Shown here in pieces: positions 43,950 through 55,134 of a stretch of 64,000 bases of DNA. A model generated the notes under the pieces. That model was not told the origin of the DNA and searched no databases. It saw nothing but the letters and a program-made list of their open reading frames with translations. How positions within the stretch are numbered: position 1 is the stretch's first letter; every line of letters starts with the position of its first letter. The stretch covers positions 150,597,311-150,661,310 of the forward strand of contig NC_135502.1 of NCBI RefSeq assembly GCF_052857255.1, written 5' to 3'. Source of the stretch: Amblyomma americanum (lineage: Eukaryota > Arthropoda > Arachnida > Ixodida > Ixodidae). The translations under genes were made by a program, and so were the position numbers.

Positions 43950-46050
43950 CCTCCCTACCGTGCAAAGCATCCGTAACAAGGCCACCATTTTCCGATCATT
44001 GCCATCTCAGAATCCCGTCAGCGTACTACTATCCATCTTCCAGGCTATACCGTTCTGAACTCGATGACAGATGCTGACATCAGCAAAGTTCTTTTAGCTG
44101 TTCAGAAAGACCTCTCCTCCATTTCACAACTCATATCTATCGACTCACGGAATGATTAAGTTCTAGCCACCGTCAAGATCATAAACATGTCCTTCACAGT
44201 CATCGTCGGGTACACAACCCCTCCTGTCAACTTCGACGTCAACCGCCTTCATGATATCGTACGCAGTACCCCTGCGCCGCACATCATAACGGGAAATTTC
44301 AACGCACGTCATCCTGCTTCGGGAGACGTCGCAACAGCCAGAAGACGACAGTTATTTGATTTCGCACAGTGCAACAATTCCACTTTCCTCAACAACGGCC
44401 AGACAGATTTTTATCAAGATACAAGATCCAGTGCCCTTGACATTTCGATGATATCTGATCACATGTCTTCAACAGCCTAGAGTGTTGACATAGAATCTAA
44501 TCGCAGCTATTATCTACCTACGTACATTGAGGTTGGTGGTGTTTTCTTAAGTTCAGAGCGGCGTGTTTTACTCTACACATATATTGAAGTTTTCGCTGAC
44601 AGAGTTAAAAAAGTGTACCTCTCAAACCTCAATTATGAAAGCTTCATCGCTGCTGTAAGACGTGCTAAAATGTCCAGCACTAAAGTTACAGCTCTATGAA
44701 AAGTGCACTCAACTGCAGATGCTGAATATGAGCGACTTCGAGCAATTCGCCGGTGAGTAGAGAGACGAGCACGCAGAACAAATTATAGAGAAGACTACAG
44801 GGTTGCTAGGAGCGCACAGGAACATGTTCAACGTCATTTGGACAAGCTGGGAAGACTGAAATGGCGATGCTTTTGTGCGAAGCTTGATCCCATTGTACGC
44901 AGCATCAGTAGTCAGCCCGCGCCACTAATTTCTTTTGACTGCTTAGTATTAAATGCGAATATTTCTCGTCTAAATGCATCGGAGGCTTTATGTTCTAAAA
45001 TCACAGCTCAATTAACGGCCATATCGGTGCCATTGCCTCTCCAAAGCTTTACCCCTTCACCTAATACCGACTTGCTTGCTGAACCGTACACTATAGACGA
45101 ATTTCTTGCGGCTTTGGCAGCTACCAATAAAAAATGATACCCAGGACTGGACGGTGTAATCTCCACTGGCCTTCCTCACCCGAGAAATAACGCAAAGCTT
45201 CAGCTGCTCGAAGTTTATGACACCTCCTGGGAGACCGGAAGCCTTGAGACCGGCAGCCTCATCAGCGATTGGCGTCTTGGTTCCGTTAACGCGCACCACA
45301 ATTTCGGCGTTACTCAGTTACCGCACCTCGACTACTTCTATATTCTTCAACAACTGCCAACAGTGCCTGTTATTTACGGTGACTCTCGGGCTGCATTACA
45401 ATCTCTAAAGTCATCAGGAAGCCTTCAGGAGCCGATAATCGATGACTAAAACAGATTCCACTCCAAGGCCTGTGAGCTTGGCCACCGTGTTGCGTTACAG
45501 TGGTTACCCGCTCACTGTGGCCTTGCAGGCAACGATCACGCTGACGGTGCAGCGAGGTTGGCGCATGGCGACAACACTTTGCTCCTACCTATACCATTTT
45601 CTCGCAGTGATGGCGCAAGGCTTCTAACAACGAAATACTGGCAGACGCAACACTCTTTGTGGTGTGATCCGCAGCAACATATAGACCTCTTCTTCATATG
45701 GACCTCACTTGTGACTTCCGCATGCCGCGCAATATAGCCAGACGTGACCAAAATTGCATCCGCCAAATTCGCCTGGACGTTGCCTACACTAAATCCTAAT
45801 TACAAAAGATTGGTGCATCAAGTAGCCCTCTGTACCCAACATGGGGTGTGCCCGAGGATCTGCCACATTTTTTTCCCGCTTCCAACTCTTCAACAATCAT
45901 AGCAAGGCACTTTTAAGTGCTTTAGGATTCCTACAGGATGGCCCTGTGCACCTGGAGCATGTCCTTGAACCCTCGAGGGACGCAGCTTCGGGTGTGCGCG
46001 GGACGAATGCATTTTTGGTGTTTTTAAGACACGGGTTCGGTGGACATTTT
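43950..46050 (+). pseudogene. I-like LINE ORF2: endonuclease and RNase H, RT lost
   Basis: Plus strand. Endonuclease at 43960-44480: IRNKATIFRSLPSQNPV, then TVIVGYTTPPVNFDVNRL, HIITGNFNARHPASGD and DTRSSALDISMISDH (GDFN reads GNFN). Linker at 44520-45140 (DKLGRLKWRCFCAKLD, AEPYTIDEFLAALAATN). After YPGLDGV the sequence jumps to an RNase H-type domain at about 45370-45580 in another frame: VIYGDSRAALQSLKSSGS and LQWLPAHCGLAGNDHADGAA. Endonuclease, RT and RNase H in this order define the I group; here the RT palm is deleted. A terminal LRHGFGGHF-type end is at about 46025-46050, before a TG repeat. Confidence 0.8.
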
Positions 46051-46052
46051 TC

Positions 46053-46110
46053 GACAATTATGTGTGTGTGTCTGTGTGTGTGTGTGTGTGTGTTTGTGAG
46101 TGCGTGAGTG
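46053..46110 (+). repeat. (TG)n microsatellite
   Basis: TGTGTGTGTCTGTGTG-type run, then a CT-rich tract (46125-46200). It lies at the end of the I-like LINE and may have grown from its tail or 3' UTR. Confidence 0.85.
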
Positions 46111-46479
46111 TGCTTGATTTCACCATTCACCCTTTCTTTTTCTCTTTCCCTTTTCTTTTCACCATCCTCTTTTCAACTCTTCTCTTCTCTCACCCTCACC
46201 TGGAGTACAATGCCAGGCCGACAACCAGGCAGTCCTCTGCACTGTCATTAAAGTTCTTCTCCTCCCCATATCGCGACACCAAACGACGAGTACTGGAAAT
46301 ATGATCGCTTCTCACCTGTTACCTAGAATCCTCTACTATCCTCTTCAGCGATATCTTCGACTTTGATGACCGCTCTTTTTCTTGAACCTTTGCTGTGAAG
46401 CATCAGATAAAAAGCGGTGATGCCGACCGTCATCAAAGACGTCCGTACAGACTGTCTAGTGGTGAACGCCACATAATTT

Positions 46480-47115
46480 AGCAGGAGGTGGCCAAGATGT
46501 TCTATAAGAAACCCGGAGCTGGCACTTCTGCTCCTATTACCAGCTCCTGAACCGCATCACGAACTCCTGTCCTCCGCTAGAATCGATGATAGATTGGATT
46601 GTCCTCACGAAGATAAACTTTTTCTCAGCGGATTATCGACTTCCTTTCTGGAAAATCTTCCAATGACATGATTTGAAAAGGATCGCTTTCATGAATTCTG
46701 ACGGCTTATATAAGTTTAAAGTCATGCCGCTCTGCATGCGCAATGCGCCAGCCACCTTCACGCGCATGATAGGCTGCTTTCGCGGCTTTAAGTGGCCTAA
46801 CTGTCTTTGTTCTCTAGACTGCGGTGTGGTTCTGTCTCCTACCTTTACCATACACCCCGTCAGGCTCATGAGTATTGTGACAGTGTTCTATACAGCCGAG
46901 CTCCAGCTAAAATCTTCGAAATGCAGATTATTTCGTTAAAGCTAATCGCTTTCGATCATCTGTTTGGTGCGTCAGGAGTTAGGCCAAATGCCGCTAAATT
47001 TCAAGCCGCCGTGGATTTAATCTACCACGGTGCGAAGCTTTGTTGGCCTGTGCTCATACCACCGCCGTTTTATCAAAGATCTATCTGGCATCGCTTGCCC
47101 TCTCACCGACCACCA
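46480..47115 (+). pseudogene. Host gypsy pol, part 1: RT
   Basis: Plus-strand RT of the gypsy element that hosts the later insertions. Blocks: FFSADYRLPFW (46620), NSDGLYKFKVMPLCMRNAPA (46692-46750), then SLDCGVVLSPTF in the place of the catalytic YLDD..VFSPTF, so the second Asp is Cys. ASGVRPNAAKFQAAVD follows at 46970, and RSFVGLCSYHRRFIKDLSGI with ACPLTD closes it at 47033-47110. It stops there because another gypsy is inserted. The continuation (DPAQEKVFFRL) reappears at 55.78 kb and RNase H at 59.0 kb. Frameshifts are present. Confidence 0.85.
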
Positions 47116-47116
47116 C

Positions 47117-47494
47117 CCCCTTTATATTGCTGTGAATCCTTGTAGTGTTTGTTCATTTTTCAATGCTGCGGGCACGCCGCTTTATCCTTTTGTGTGCAAG
47201 ACGCGACAAGATTTATCTCTATAGATGGCATCCAAGCGGAGCCGATCCTACGTTGTTCAAGAATGTTGAAGTAACTTGGCACGCCGCATCTTGAACGCTG
47301 AGTATCAGCTTTAAATTGAACACAGCCGAGAGTGGAGGGCATTCTGTTTGGCGACAGCCGAGCTAGCTTGTTACTATGGCGCTGTCGAGTCATTATTTTG
47401 TGCGTGGGAGCAAGTCAGCATAATAAAGAGTTTTGATTTCATACCTTTGTCTGGCTCTTCCTGCGCACCGGACTGACGTCATTTCTATGTGACA
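47117..47494 (+). repeat. 5' LTR of inserted gypsy
   Basis: Matches 55441-55780 along its length ('GTTTGTTCA', 'GCAAGACGCGAC', 'GCACGCCGCATCT', 'GCGCACCGGACT' class landmarks). It contains TGTAGTGTTTGTTC (47141), AATAAA (about 47425) and ends in TGTGACA at 47494. The exact left end is uncertain by ~25 bases: TTTATATTGCTGTGAATC upstream is shared with the LTR fragments at 47.91 and 48.24 kb. TCTGGTGGAAGTGC directly after it is the probable primer-binding site. Confidence 0.8.
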
Positions 47495-47912
47495 TCTGGT
47501 GGAAGTGCTGCACCGCGGACCGGCACTGCTACCAAAGTTGGAGTGCGGCACTGCATCATCACAGCTTGTTCTTGAACAGCCATGTGATGCTCCTGTATGC
47601 AGTGGCCTACGCCATGAAGACGCCGAGGAATGGGTACACCAGTTTGAGCGTGTGGCGAAATTTAACCGGTGGGACGACCAATCAAAGCAACGGTATGCCT
47701 TTTTCGTCCAGAATAGCCCAGCTAAAACTTGGTAAGAGAATCTCGAGGCTTGCCCACGAATGTAGAAGGAATCTAAGAAGTAACTCGTGAACACATTTAC
47801 AAGCACTGTCCGCGAAGAAAAGGCTTCCTTACTGCTCGAAACGCGCATCTGAATGCCAAATGAGACCTGCCGAGTGTATGCCGAAGAGATGTGCCATTTG
47901 CCGACACCCCAT

Positions 47913-48060
47913 TTATATTGTAGTGAATCGTAGTGTTTGTTCATCCTTCAGAGCTTCCGGCACGCCGCTTGATCGCTTTGTTTGCAATACGCCTCCATAT
48001 TTATCTTGATTGATGAAATCCAGGCGGAGGCAATTCTGCGTTGTTCCAGAATGTTGCAGT
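47913..48060 (+). repeat. LTR fragment inside gag (1)
   Basis: TTTATATTGTAGTGAATCG + TAGTGTTTGTTCATCC and then 'GCACGCCGCTTGATCGCTTTG' and 'GTTGTTCCAGAATGTTG' follow the order of the 5' LTR. Only the left ~150 bases of the LTR are present. Confidence 0.75.
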
Positions 48061-48239
48061 ACGAGAGTCTCGAGACTTCTCTGCGAATATAGAAGAAATT
48101 TGGGAAGGAAATTGAGAAAATATTTACAAGCATTGTTCACGAAGAAAATGTCGATTTACAGCTCAAGACGCGCAACTAAATGCAAAATGCGACCTCCCGA
48201 GAGTATGCCGAAGAGATGTGCCGTCTGTCGACACCTCCT

Positions 48240-48290
48240 TTATATTGCCGTGAATCATTGTAGTGTTTGTTCATCCTTCAAACCTGCAGG
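48240..48290 (+). repeat. LTR fragment inside gag (2)
   Basis: TTTATATTGCCGTGAATCATTG then TAGTGTTTGTTCATCC: the first ~50 bases of the LTR again. It is preceded by a gag stretch duplicated from 47750-47910. Confidence 0.7.
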
Positions 48291-48840
48291 TGCGCCGGCA
48301 CGTGACAGACGCGCAGGAGGTGCAATTCTTGATGCGGGGTGCCAGAGAAGAATTTTTTTGTGAATTGGTCTGAAACCCGCCAAAGACCACTGCCGAGTTC
48401 ATAGCTCAAGCGTCTACGATGGAGAAGCTTCTCGACAGCAGGGCTCGGCAGTACAACTGGATGCCACCTGGCTTTCCTATGGGCCATACGGAAGCCTCAA
48501 CGACAACCAGTGACAGCCTACGGGGCAACACCCGTGTAATCGTCCGTGAACAGCTACGGTGACTGCTGCTATCTTCGTCACAGCCGCAAGCAGCGACTCT
48601 CATTGAGGTGGTACGCAAATAATCGCACCAGGCAATTGGCACCCCGACTACGACGGTCACAGAACCACAGGGCATGAGATACGCCGCCGCACTACGCAAT
48701 CCTGCGCCCCAGCGAGACACCCCCAGCCATCTTCGACGGGAACCAACTCTACTAGAACAGCTCCCACTGTCTCCCGCACGCCCCCTTTAAGGCCGACGCA
48801 ACGGCTGTAGGAAATGCGACGAGTGGAGGACACCCGGCAA

Positions 48841-49400
48841 CCGTCCACTGTGCTTTCTTTGTGGCAGTGCGGACCACATACTTCGTCACTGCGCCTACAG
48901 ACGCATTGGGCTGCGTGGTTTCGGCATCGACACCCCACGAGCACTCCCCGGCCAGCGACCAGGGGAAATTGACAACTACCTGCGATGAGGAGAGTAGGTG
49001 TCGTCAAGTCGTCTGTCCCGCTGCCCGTTGCCGTCCACCACATGATTTTCGTAGCCGGGCCGCAGCTGCTTAGTGGCTGTTCGCAGGGGCCCCAGCTCTC
49101 GCAGGGGAAACTAAAAAAGGAGCTTTTAGAGGTTAGGTTTCCCACCGCGAAACGAAGAAGATGCGCCACCGACCACGCCGCATAAAGACGCTGCACCCGC
49201 TACGCTGCATGAAGACGCTGCCCCCGCTACACCATCTTCGCACACAATGACAACCTAAACCACGACACGAACCACCTTCGAAACGACGCCTTCGAAACCA
49301 CCTTCGAATCCACCTTCGAAACGAAGACACACCCTACCTACGAATCACATTCGCGACAAAGCCATGACCCACCGTTGAGGACGACGTAAAAGGCAAGAGC
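48841..49400 (+). pseudogene. gag zinc knuckle and Thr/Pro-rich tail
   Basis: A CCHC knuckle is perfect at 48851-48892: CFLCGSADHILRHC (C-x2-C-x4-H-x4-C), a nucleic-acid binding motif of gag nucleocapsid. It is followed by RRIGLRGFGIDTPRALPGQ and later a low-complexity tail (KDAAPATLHEDAAPAT, TTRTTFETTPSKPPSNPPSK) at 49180-49330. Stops between them show decay. Confidence 0.8.
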
Positions 49401-49409
49401 CTGGAAATT

Positions 49410-49640
49410 CTACTTGGAAGTTACTATAGACGGCTGGAAAATGATCGCTCTAATCGACACGGGCGCTGATTGTACGGTGATGAACAGATAATTCGCCGCG
49501 AAATTGAGTAACCTCATGACCGCCTGGGATGGCCTACAAATTCGCACCGCTGGAGGCCACCTTATTACGCCATTGGGGCGATGCAGAGCGTGAGTGACCA
49601 TAAAGGGAAATACCTCTCCTGCGACCTTCACATGTCTGCA
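49410..49640 (+). pseudogene. Protease of inserted gypsy
   Basis: Plus-strand retropepsin start: WKFYLEVTIDGWKMIALIDT then GADCTVMNR (active-site Asp-Thr-Gly at 49456-49464). A stop follows MNR, then TAWDGLQIRTAGGHLITPLG. The domain is cut at about 49650 by an RTE insertion; its end resumes at 50520 (CINFFNKNQAMVNLRSKLF). Confidence 0.85.
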
Positions 49641-49654
49641 GCAATGTTCCCTCG

Positions 49655-50512
49655 CCGTCATCACCATCAGCATCATCTTCAGCCTTACTACACCCACTGC
49701 AGGGCAAAGGCCTCTCCCATGTCTCTCCAATTAACCATGTCCTTTGCCAGCTGCTTTCACCCTTTGCCGGCAACTTCTTAATGTCCTCCGCCCACTTAAC
49801 CTTCTGCCGCCCCCTGCAACACTTACATTCTCTTGCAATCCACTCCGTTACCCTAAAGGACGAGCAGTTATCTTGCTTTCGAATTACATGCCCTGCCAAA
49901 GCCCATTTCTTCCTCTTGATTCCAACTAGGATGTCATTAACCCGCAATTGTTCCCTCAGCCACTCAGCCGGCTTCCGGTCTCTTAACGTTACACCTATTA
50001 TTTTTCTTTCCATGGCTCCCTGCGTTGCTCCTAACTTAAGGTGAATTTTTTCCGTTAGCCTCACGTTTCTGCCATGTAGGTGAGCACCGGTAAGATACAG
50101 CTATTGTACACTTTTCTTTTGAGAAAAATAGTAAAATGCCACTCATGATCTCAGAGAACATGCCATATGCGCTCCACCACATTCTTATCCTTCTATTTAC
50201 TTCCACCTCCTGATACGGATCAGCTCTCACTACCTGCCATAAGTAGACGTATTTCTTTACACCTTCCAGGCTCCCGATTCCAATTGTGAACTGCAGTTCT
50301 CTTGCTAGACTGTTGAACACTACCTTGGTTTTCTGCTTGTTAATTTTTAGACCCAGCGTTCTGCTCTGACTGTCTAACTCATTGATCATGACTTGCTGTT
50401 CACCTCATAAGTGACTCAGCAAGGCAATACCATCAGCGTATCGCAGAATATTTAGCTATCCTCTCTTTACACTTATTCCCAACTGTTTCCAATTCATGCC
50501 TCGGAATACCTC
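49655..50512 (-). mobile_element. RTE LINE 3' fragment in the protease region
   Basis: Minus strand, 5'-truncated copy of the same RTE family: TACTACACCCACTGCAGGGC on the plus strand after a CAT-rich tail, then the C-terminal Arg-rich end (RDRKPAEWLREQLRVNDILV, CCRGRQKVKWAEDIKKLPAK; 49534-50064). The RT end follows (LGLKINKQKTKVVFNSLA, KYVYLWQVV; 50036-50389). It stops in the middle of the RT after the CCTCCTG junction at about 50512. It splits the gypsy protease. No target duplication could be recognised. Confidence 0.85.
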
Positions 50513-51644
50513 CTGTACTTTGCTTTGCATCAATTTCTTTAATAAGAATCAGGCAATGGTCAACCTGCGTTCGAAGCTCTTCACGCTTTCGATGGACAAA
50601 GCCATTCCTTTAATGACGACCGTGGAACAGCATGTTGCCTTGAGTGTCCTGGATAAACAAGTGTGCGGCCCACCCCAATTAATCCTGATGTTCACTCTAG
50701 GTGACACTGATGGCACAAACATTGAAGCCCTTGTCGACGGGAAGTCGGTGTTGCTTCTAGAGCGAGGAATCTGCATCGCTAGAGGGACTTCACATTTATT
50801 AATAGACAAGCTGAAGTGCTGATCACGAACTTCAGCGAAAAATACCGGTACCTTCACAAAGAAACGATGATTGCTTTCCTCGATGAACTATCCGATGTTA
50901 TCGAGGCCTTCGCCCTCTCTTATAGAGTCCCAGAATATTCAGCTAAGGGACATCGGGAAAACATTTCGACATAAACCCAGCCATGGCCTGCAACAGAGTA
51001 GACCAGATCCGCAATCTGCTTCAAAGCTACAGTGAGTGCTTCAGGTCATCGCCGAAGGTCCCACAAACGCTGATTGCCAAGCATCGCATTATCACCGACC
51101 AGCGCTCCCGACCTCTCCGCCAGAGCCTCTACTGTGCGTCGCCACGAGAAAGACAAGCTATTCCAGACCAAGTGGAAGAAATGCTTCACGACGACGGCAT
51201 TAAGCCATCGAAGAGTCCCTTGGCGGCACCAGCTGTTCTAGTGAAGAAAGATGGCGTCGAGGTTACCGCCGCTTAAACACCATAACGAAGAAGGACATCT
51301 ACCCCTTCCCCCGCATAAACGACACACTGAACCGGCTCCAACGACAAGTACTTCTCATCGATGGGCTTCAAAAGCGGCGACTGGTAAATTGAGGTGGATT
51401 AAAGAGACGACGAGAAGACAGCATTCATCCTCCTGAAGGACTCTTTGAGTTCAGTGTGATGTTTTTTGGTGTCTGTTTCACATCAGCAATGTTTCTGCAA
51501 GGAATCGTTATGGTGCTGGTAGACCTCAAGTGGCAAAATTGTCTAGTATTTTTAGACGACATCGTTGTCGTTGCCTCGAACATTGTAGAGAATCTTAAAA
51601 AGGCTATGCACAGTGCTAGATCCAATCACGTTGTGTCGCCTTAC
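50513..51644 (+). pseudogene. Inserted gypsy: protease end and RT
   Basis: Plus strand. 50520-50822: FNKNQAMVNLRSKLFTLSMD, VALSVLDKQVCGPPQ and an acidic linker. RT starts at about 50983 (VDQIRNLLQSYSECFRSSPK, SPRERQAIPDQVEEMLHDDG, KSPLAAPAVLVKKDGVEV). Fingers continue in another frame (KKDIYPFPRINDTLNRLQ, about 51290-51345). The palm lies at 51456-51640: MFFGVCFTSAMFLQGIVM and LKWQNCLVFLDDIVVVASNI, with both catalytic Asp in FLDD. The RT is cut at 51644 by a DNA transposon. Frameshifts and a palm-side deletion occur at 51370-51440. Confidence 0.85.
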
Positions 51645-53218
51645 CTTCAAAGGGGCCCTGAAACACATAATATGTGCATTGTTTTGCCTCTTGTTTGCAT
51701 ATAATGAGTTATAGTGATGTATTAGCATCGGTCGTACCGCGGATACACCGGTTTTTAATATTTTAATTAGCTGGCAAAGGCAAATTTATGACGCTGACGG
51801 CGTCACCATGCAGTAGCGGTAATTAGGAGTGGATATGACATCACTTAATGGGAACTTTATGATTGCACAAACAGTAAATATACATCAAATTTGGTTAATA
51901 ACTAGAGATAGGTTTGTCAAGTTTCTGTGTTTTATAATACATCAAAAAAACCAACTTGATTGCCTTAGATAAAAGCGCTGTAAAGCAAGTAAAACAAAAA
52001 TACTCCATTAGAGGCTCTGGCTGCTTTTTTGCATCGATGCATTTCTCTGTAAAGATCCTACGGCCTAGCACACAACACTTATGGCTACTCTCTATGTATC
52101 TGAGAATGGCTTTGCGGAATCGATCTGATCGAGCCGCTGCACAACATTCGTTTAGGTACCAGGGAACGATGCAAAGAAAAAAGCCGTTCGTTTCACATTT
52201 GGCAGTGAGCATCGTAAGCTTGTGGAGGATCACTGGGCGGCGACGTCAGATAACGCCACGTTCCCGTCAACAGCGCGCGCTCCTTGCTCGCCGTGTCCAA
52301 CCAACACGCTAGGAGCGACGGGAAATGGTAGGCGGCATAGAGGAGAAGAAGCTAGGAGGGAGCGTGACATCATAATCTGGAAGCTTAGTCATAAAAAATA
52401 AAATGGAAAGCATATTCGGAAATAGGTCATCACTTGACAAGGCAGCGGTAGCTATTAGCCGAATTTCTGTTTCGGTTTCTCTCTCTCGCTGTGTTGCGGA
52501 GCATGGAAGTTAACTAATATGCACTGCGATCAAAGCTGGTTGGCAGTCTGGTAACTGTGGCGGGCCTATTTCACAAGAGTCAGCAGCGGCCTCAGAGGAG
52601 GATGGCTTGCAGAGGCTGAGCGCGTGACGCCGTGCGCCCTCCTAGTTTTTTTGTTCCTCCACGATAGTCGGTAAGCAGTAGTGGTACGCGCTATGCTAAA
52701 TGTGTCTGATATCTTGCACAGGCCGTCAGACCGTTTCAGTATCTCGCGCTCGATTTCGCATCCAGTTCGGATCGCGTTCAGATCCATTTGAGGCATCGTC
52801 ACTTATCAGTGTTCCCTTCTGCGCCATAGGTGTGATGAGGAAGCATAGCTGGGCCAGCTGGGCATTCACATGGTTGTTGTAACCATGCAACCAGCGCTTC
52901 CAGCCTTGGCTAGAACAAGTTACAGAGAACAGATAGCCATGGAGTGCAAACTTCCGCCACATACTCAATTAGGATGTTTTGATTGGTCGCACTAAGTGTC
53001 GCCTTTGGGAGATCGAAATGGGAATGGGAAGCTACGCGAAAATCGAGTTGAGAGCAGCATTTTGTTTGCTTGTATTTTGAAATTTCTTCATTGAATATCT
53101 TCCGTTCCTATGCATCAATTCTTGTAATTCTTATTGATTCAGCATTCTTGTGACGTAAAGAATGCATGTGACGTGTAACCGGCCTCAGTTCAAGCAGTGT
53201 TTCGCAGTCTCTTTAAAG
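51645..53218. mobile_element. DNA transposon with terminal inverted repeats
   Basis: 1574 bp between two halves of the gypsy RT. The left end reads CTTCAAAGGGGCCCTGAAACAC; the right end, reverse-complemented, reads CTTTAAAGAGACTGCGAAACAC. The ~22-bp terminal inverted repeats match at 16 of 22 positions. The inside has no recognisable transposase: the longest frame (51956-52312, 118 aa) has no motif. It is therefore a probably non-autonomous element. A target duplication could not be recognised, and the flanks read TTAC and CAGT. Confidence 0.65.
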
Positions 53219-53998
53219 CAGTGAAGTGCCACTTTACCTAGGAAAAGCTACTGTTTGTAGGCCACATCGCTAGCATGGAGGAAGTACGCCGAGACCCTCA
53301 CAAAAGAGGTGCTATCGCATTGTTTTTATCTCCAGCAGATAAAAAATCTGTGCGGAGATTGTTCAGACTATGCGCGCATTACCGACGATTTGTCAAGAAA
53401 TTTTCGCGCATCGCCCAGCCTCTGACCGAACTGACAAAGGAAGGCGTTCAATTTATATGGGGAGTGCCGCAAGCAAAATCCTTAAAGGAACTTTCGTGTG
53501 GTTTAGAGTCCCCACCGATCGTCGCACATTTGAATGAAAACGCCGATACTGAAGTTCATACCGACGCAAGAACCGCGTTCCTGGGCGCCGTGCCTGTTCA
53601 GAAAAGCGACGGACTGGTGATATTAATTGCACACGCTAGCCGTTCCCTTTGCAAGGCCGAGGCTAACTTGTCGACAGCTGAGAAGGTGTGCCAATCACCA
53701 TCTGGGATACGTCGACGTTCCGCTCCTATCTGTACGGACGACCGTCCAAGGTGGTCAGCGATCACCACACACTGTGCTGGCTTGTCAGTTTTAAGGACCC
53801 TTTTGGCTTCCTCCCTTCATGAAGCCTGCGCCGCCAGGAGTTTGACGTTGCCGTCATTTACTTGTCCGGTCTCCAAGCACTCTGACGCCGATTGCCTCTC
53901 ACGAGCCCCTGCAGATGCACCGCCGCCGGACGAAGATATGGACGCCTTCCTGGGATCCTTCCCACTTGACAGCAGGATTTTTGCATCCTTTTAAACCC
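53219..53998 (+). pseudogene. Inserted gypsy: RT end and RNase H
   Basis: Plus strand, 239 aa open at 53275-53994. The RT thumb begins just before (KCHF..EKLLFVGHIASMEEV). LFRLCAHYRRFVKKFSRIAQ and PLTELTKEGVQFIWG close the RT. RNase H follows: ENADTEVHTDARTAFLGAVP (first Asp), [18 protein letters not shown], then a damaged middle and SKHSDADCLSRAP. It ends in a Pro/Asp-rich linker (PADAPPPDEDMDAFLG). One of the longest uninterrupted gypsy frames here, but it is bounded by the transposon on the left and a frameshift on the right. Confidence 0.85.
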
Positions 53999-54009
53999 CC
54001 TTCAAGACC

Positions 54010-54797
54010 CTTCCAGGAAATCGGTATGGACCTGCAGTTCCCTTTCTCAAGGTCAACGTCTGCAAAGAAGTGGATCATCATAGCGACCGACTAACTGACG
54101 CGCTACGCCGAAGCAAAAGTCCTACTCAATGCAAGAGAGGCTGAAGTAGCAGTTTTTCGTGGCGTGCATTCTTGTGCTACACGGCGGCCCCGATGTACTC
54201 ATCATGCACAGAGGAGCAGTGTTGACGGCGGAAATGACGCCAGACATCCTGCGCAAAAACCAAACAAGCCACCCGAAAAAAACTGCTTACCATCCACAGA
54301 TCAAGGGACTGACGGAACACCTGAACAAAACAATCGTTGCAATCCTCGTCAATATGTCGATTCTGAACAGAGGACCAGGAACGTCATCCTGCCTTACCTA
54401 GTCTTCGCCTGCAACACCGCAGTACTAAAGACCACCCAGACGACGCCTTTTGGGCTCTGCCATGGCAGGGAGGCCACGACCATGCTAGACGCCATGCTGC
54501 ACAACGCTACCGAAGATGATATACAAGCAGCACAGACAATCGGCCCAATATTGCAACAGGATGTTTCCATCCTGGTCCTCTCTAGGGCCAGCCTTTGCCA
54601 ATAAGGTTCTAATAGTGGGCAAATTACCTGTGCTGCTGTGGATAACGTGGACTTCGCTGCCTACCTTCAGCACACAGAAGCGCGAAGACTTGCTCGATTA
54701 CGGGTCGAAGACCAGCAGCGAACCGACGCCAGACGCTATAACCTACGAATACGCAACGTGGAATACAAGCCAAGAGACAGTTTGGGTTTGGAAGCCT
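54010..54797 (+). pseudogene. Inserted gypsy: integrase core
   Basis: Plus strand. The core starts IGMDLQFPFSRSTSAKKWII with the first Asp in IIIATD, then a stop before LTRYAEAKVLL (54060-54125). The zinc-binding half is missing. The next block (54159-54401) has VLHGGPDVLIMHRGAVLTAE, where family members have TDRG, so the second catalytic Asp is His. TAYHPQIKGLTEHLNKTIVA keeps the Glu. Then ILPYLVFACNTAVLKTTQTT and FGLCHGREATTMLDAMLH at 54380-54500. The start of the C-terminal domain (RLRVEDQQRTDARRYNLR) is at about 54690-54740. A SINE cuts the frame at 54798. Confidence 0.85.
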
Positions 54798-55125
54798 ATT
54801 GAAAAATTGAATTTTTGGGGAAATGAAATGATGCAGTATCTGCGAAATCTTGGCGGACAGCTGAACCGCGCCGTGAAGGAGGATATAAAGGAGAGAGTGA
54901 AAGAAGCAGACGAAGAAAGAGGTACCGTTGTGGAGGTCTCTGGAAAAATTTCTACCACGTGGGGATCATTAACGTGCACTGACATCGCAGAGCACATGGG
55001 CGCATTTACTTTTCGCCTCCATAGGAACGCTGCTGTCATGGTCGGGTTCTGACCAAGCGTCCCTGTAACCACGTACCCTGTAAGCTGTAACCAAGCGCCC
55101 TAACCACTAAGCCACCGCGGCGAGT
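54798..55125 (-). repeat. SINE inserted in the gypsy integrase
   Basis: Minus-strand copy of the 31.8-32.1 kb SINE family: A-box-like GGCTTAGTGGTTAGGGCGC (near 55115), a damaged B box (GGTCAGAACCCGACC, 55036-55050), the core GTGCACGTTAATGATCC and an AATTTTTC-type end. It splits the integrase C-terminal domain between a WKPI-type and an APIRRREF-type stretch. The flanks TTGGAAGCCTATT and GTGGGCGCCCATT are a likely eroded duplication. Confidence 0.8.
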
Positions 55126-55134
55126 GGGCGCCCA

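Larger units (their letters stand above)
47495..48840 (+). pseudogene. gag of inserted gypsy, with LTR fragments
   Basis: Plus-strand gag. N-terminal part 47499-47735 (78 aa) with EDAEEWVHQFERVAKFNRWD and QRYAFFVQNSPAKTW, a capsid-like start. The middle (fragments TSTVREEKASLLLETRI and RVYAEEM at 47800-47905) is followed by an LTR fragment (about 47913-48060). A second, similar gag middle follows (48080-48235), then a second shorter LTR fragment (48240-48290). Gag resumes after that (FFVNWSETRQ; in another frame TMEKLLDSRARQYNWMPPGF at 48418-48477). Numerous stops. Confidence 0.8.

Noticed and set aside
46053..46110. Regulatory Z-DNA element
   Set aside because: A plain TG microsatellite after a LINE end is a simpler explanation.
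49640..50530. Target duplication for the RTE fragment in the protease
   Set aside because: No shared sequence of more than a few bases next to the CAT tail and the 5' junction.
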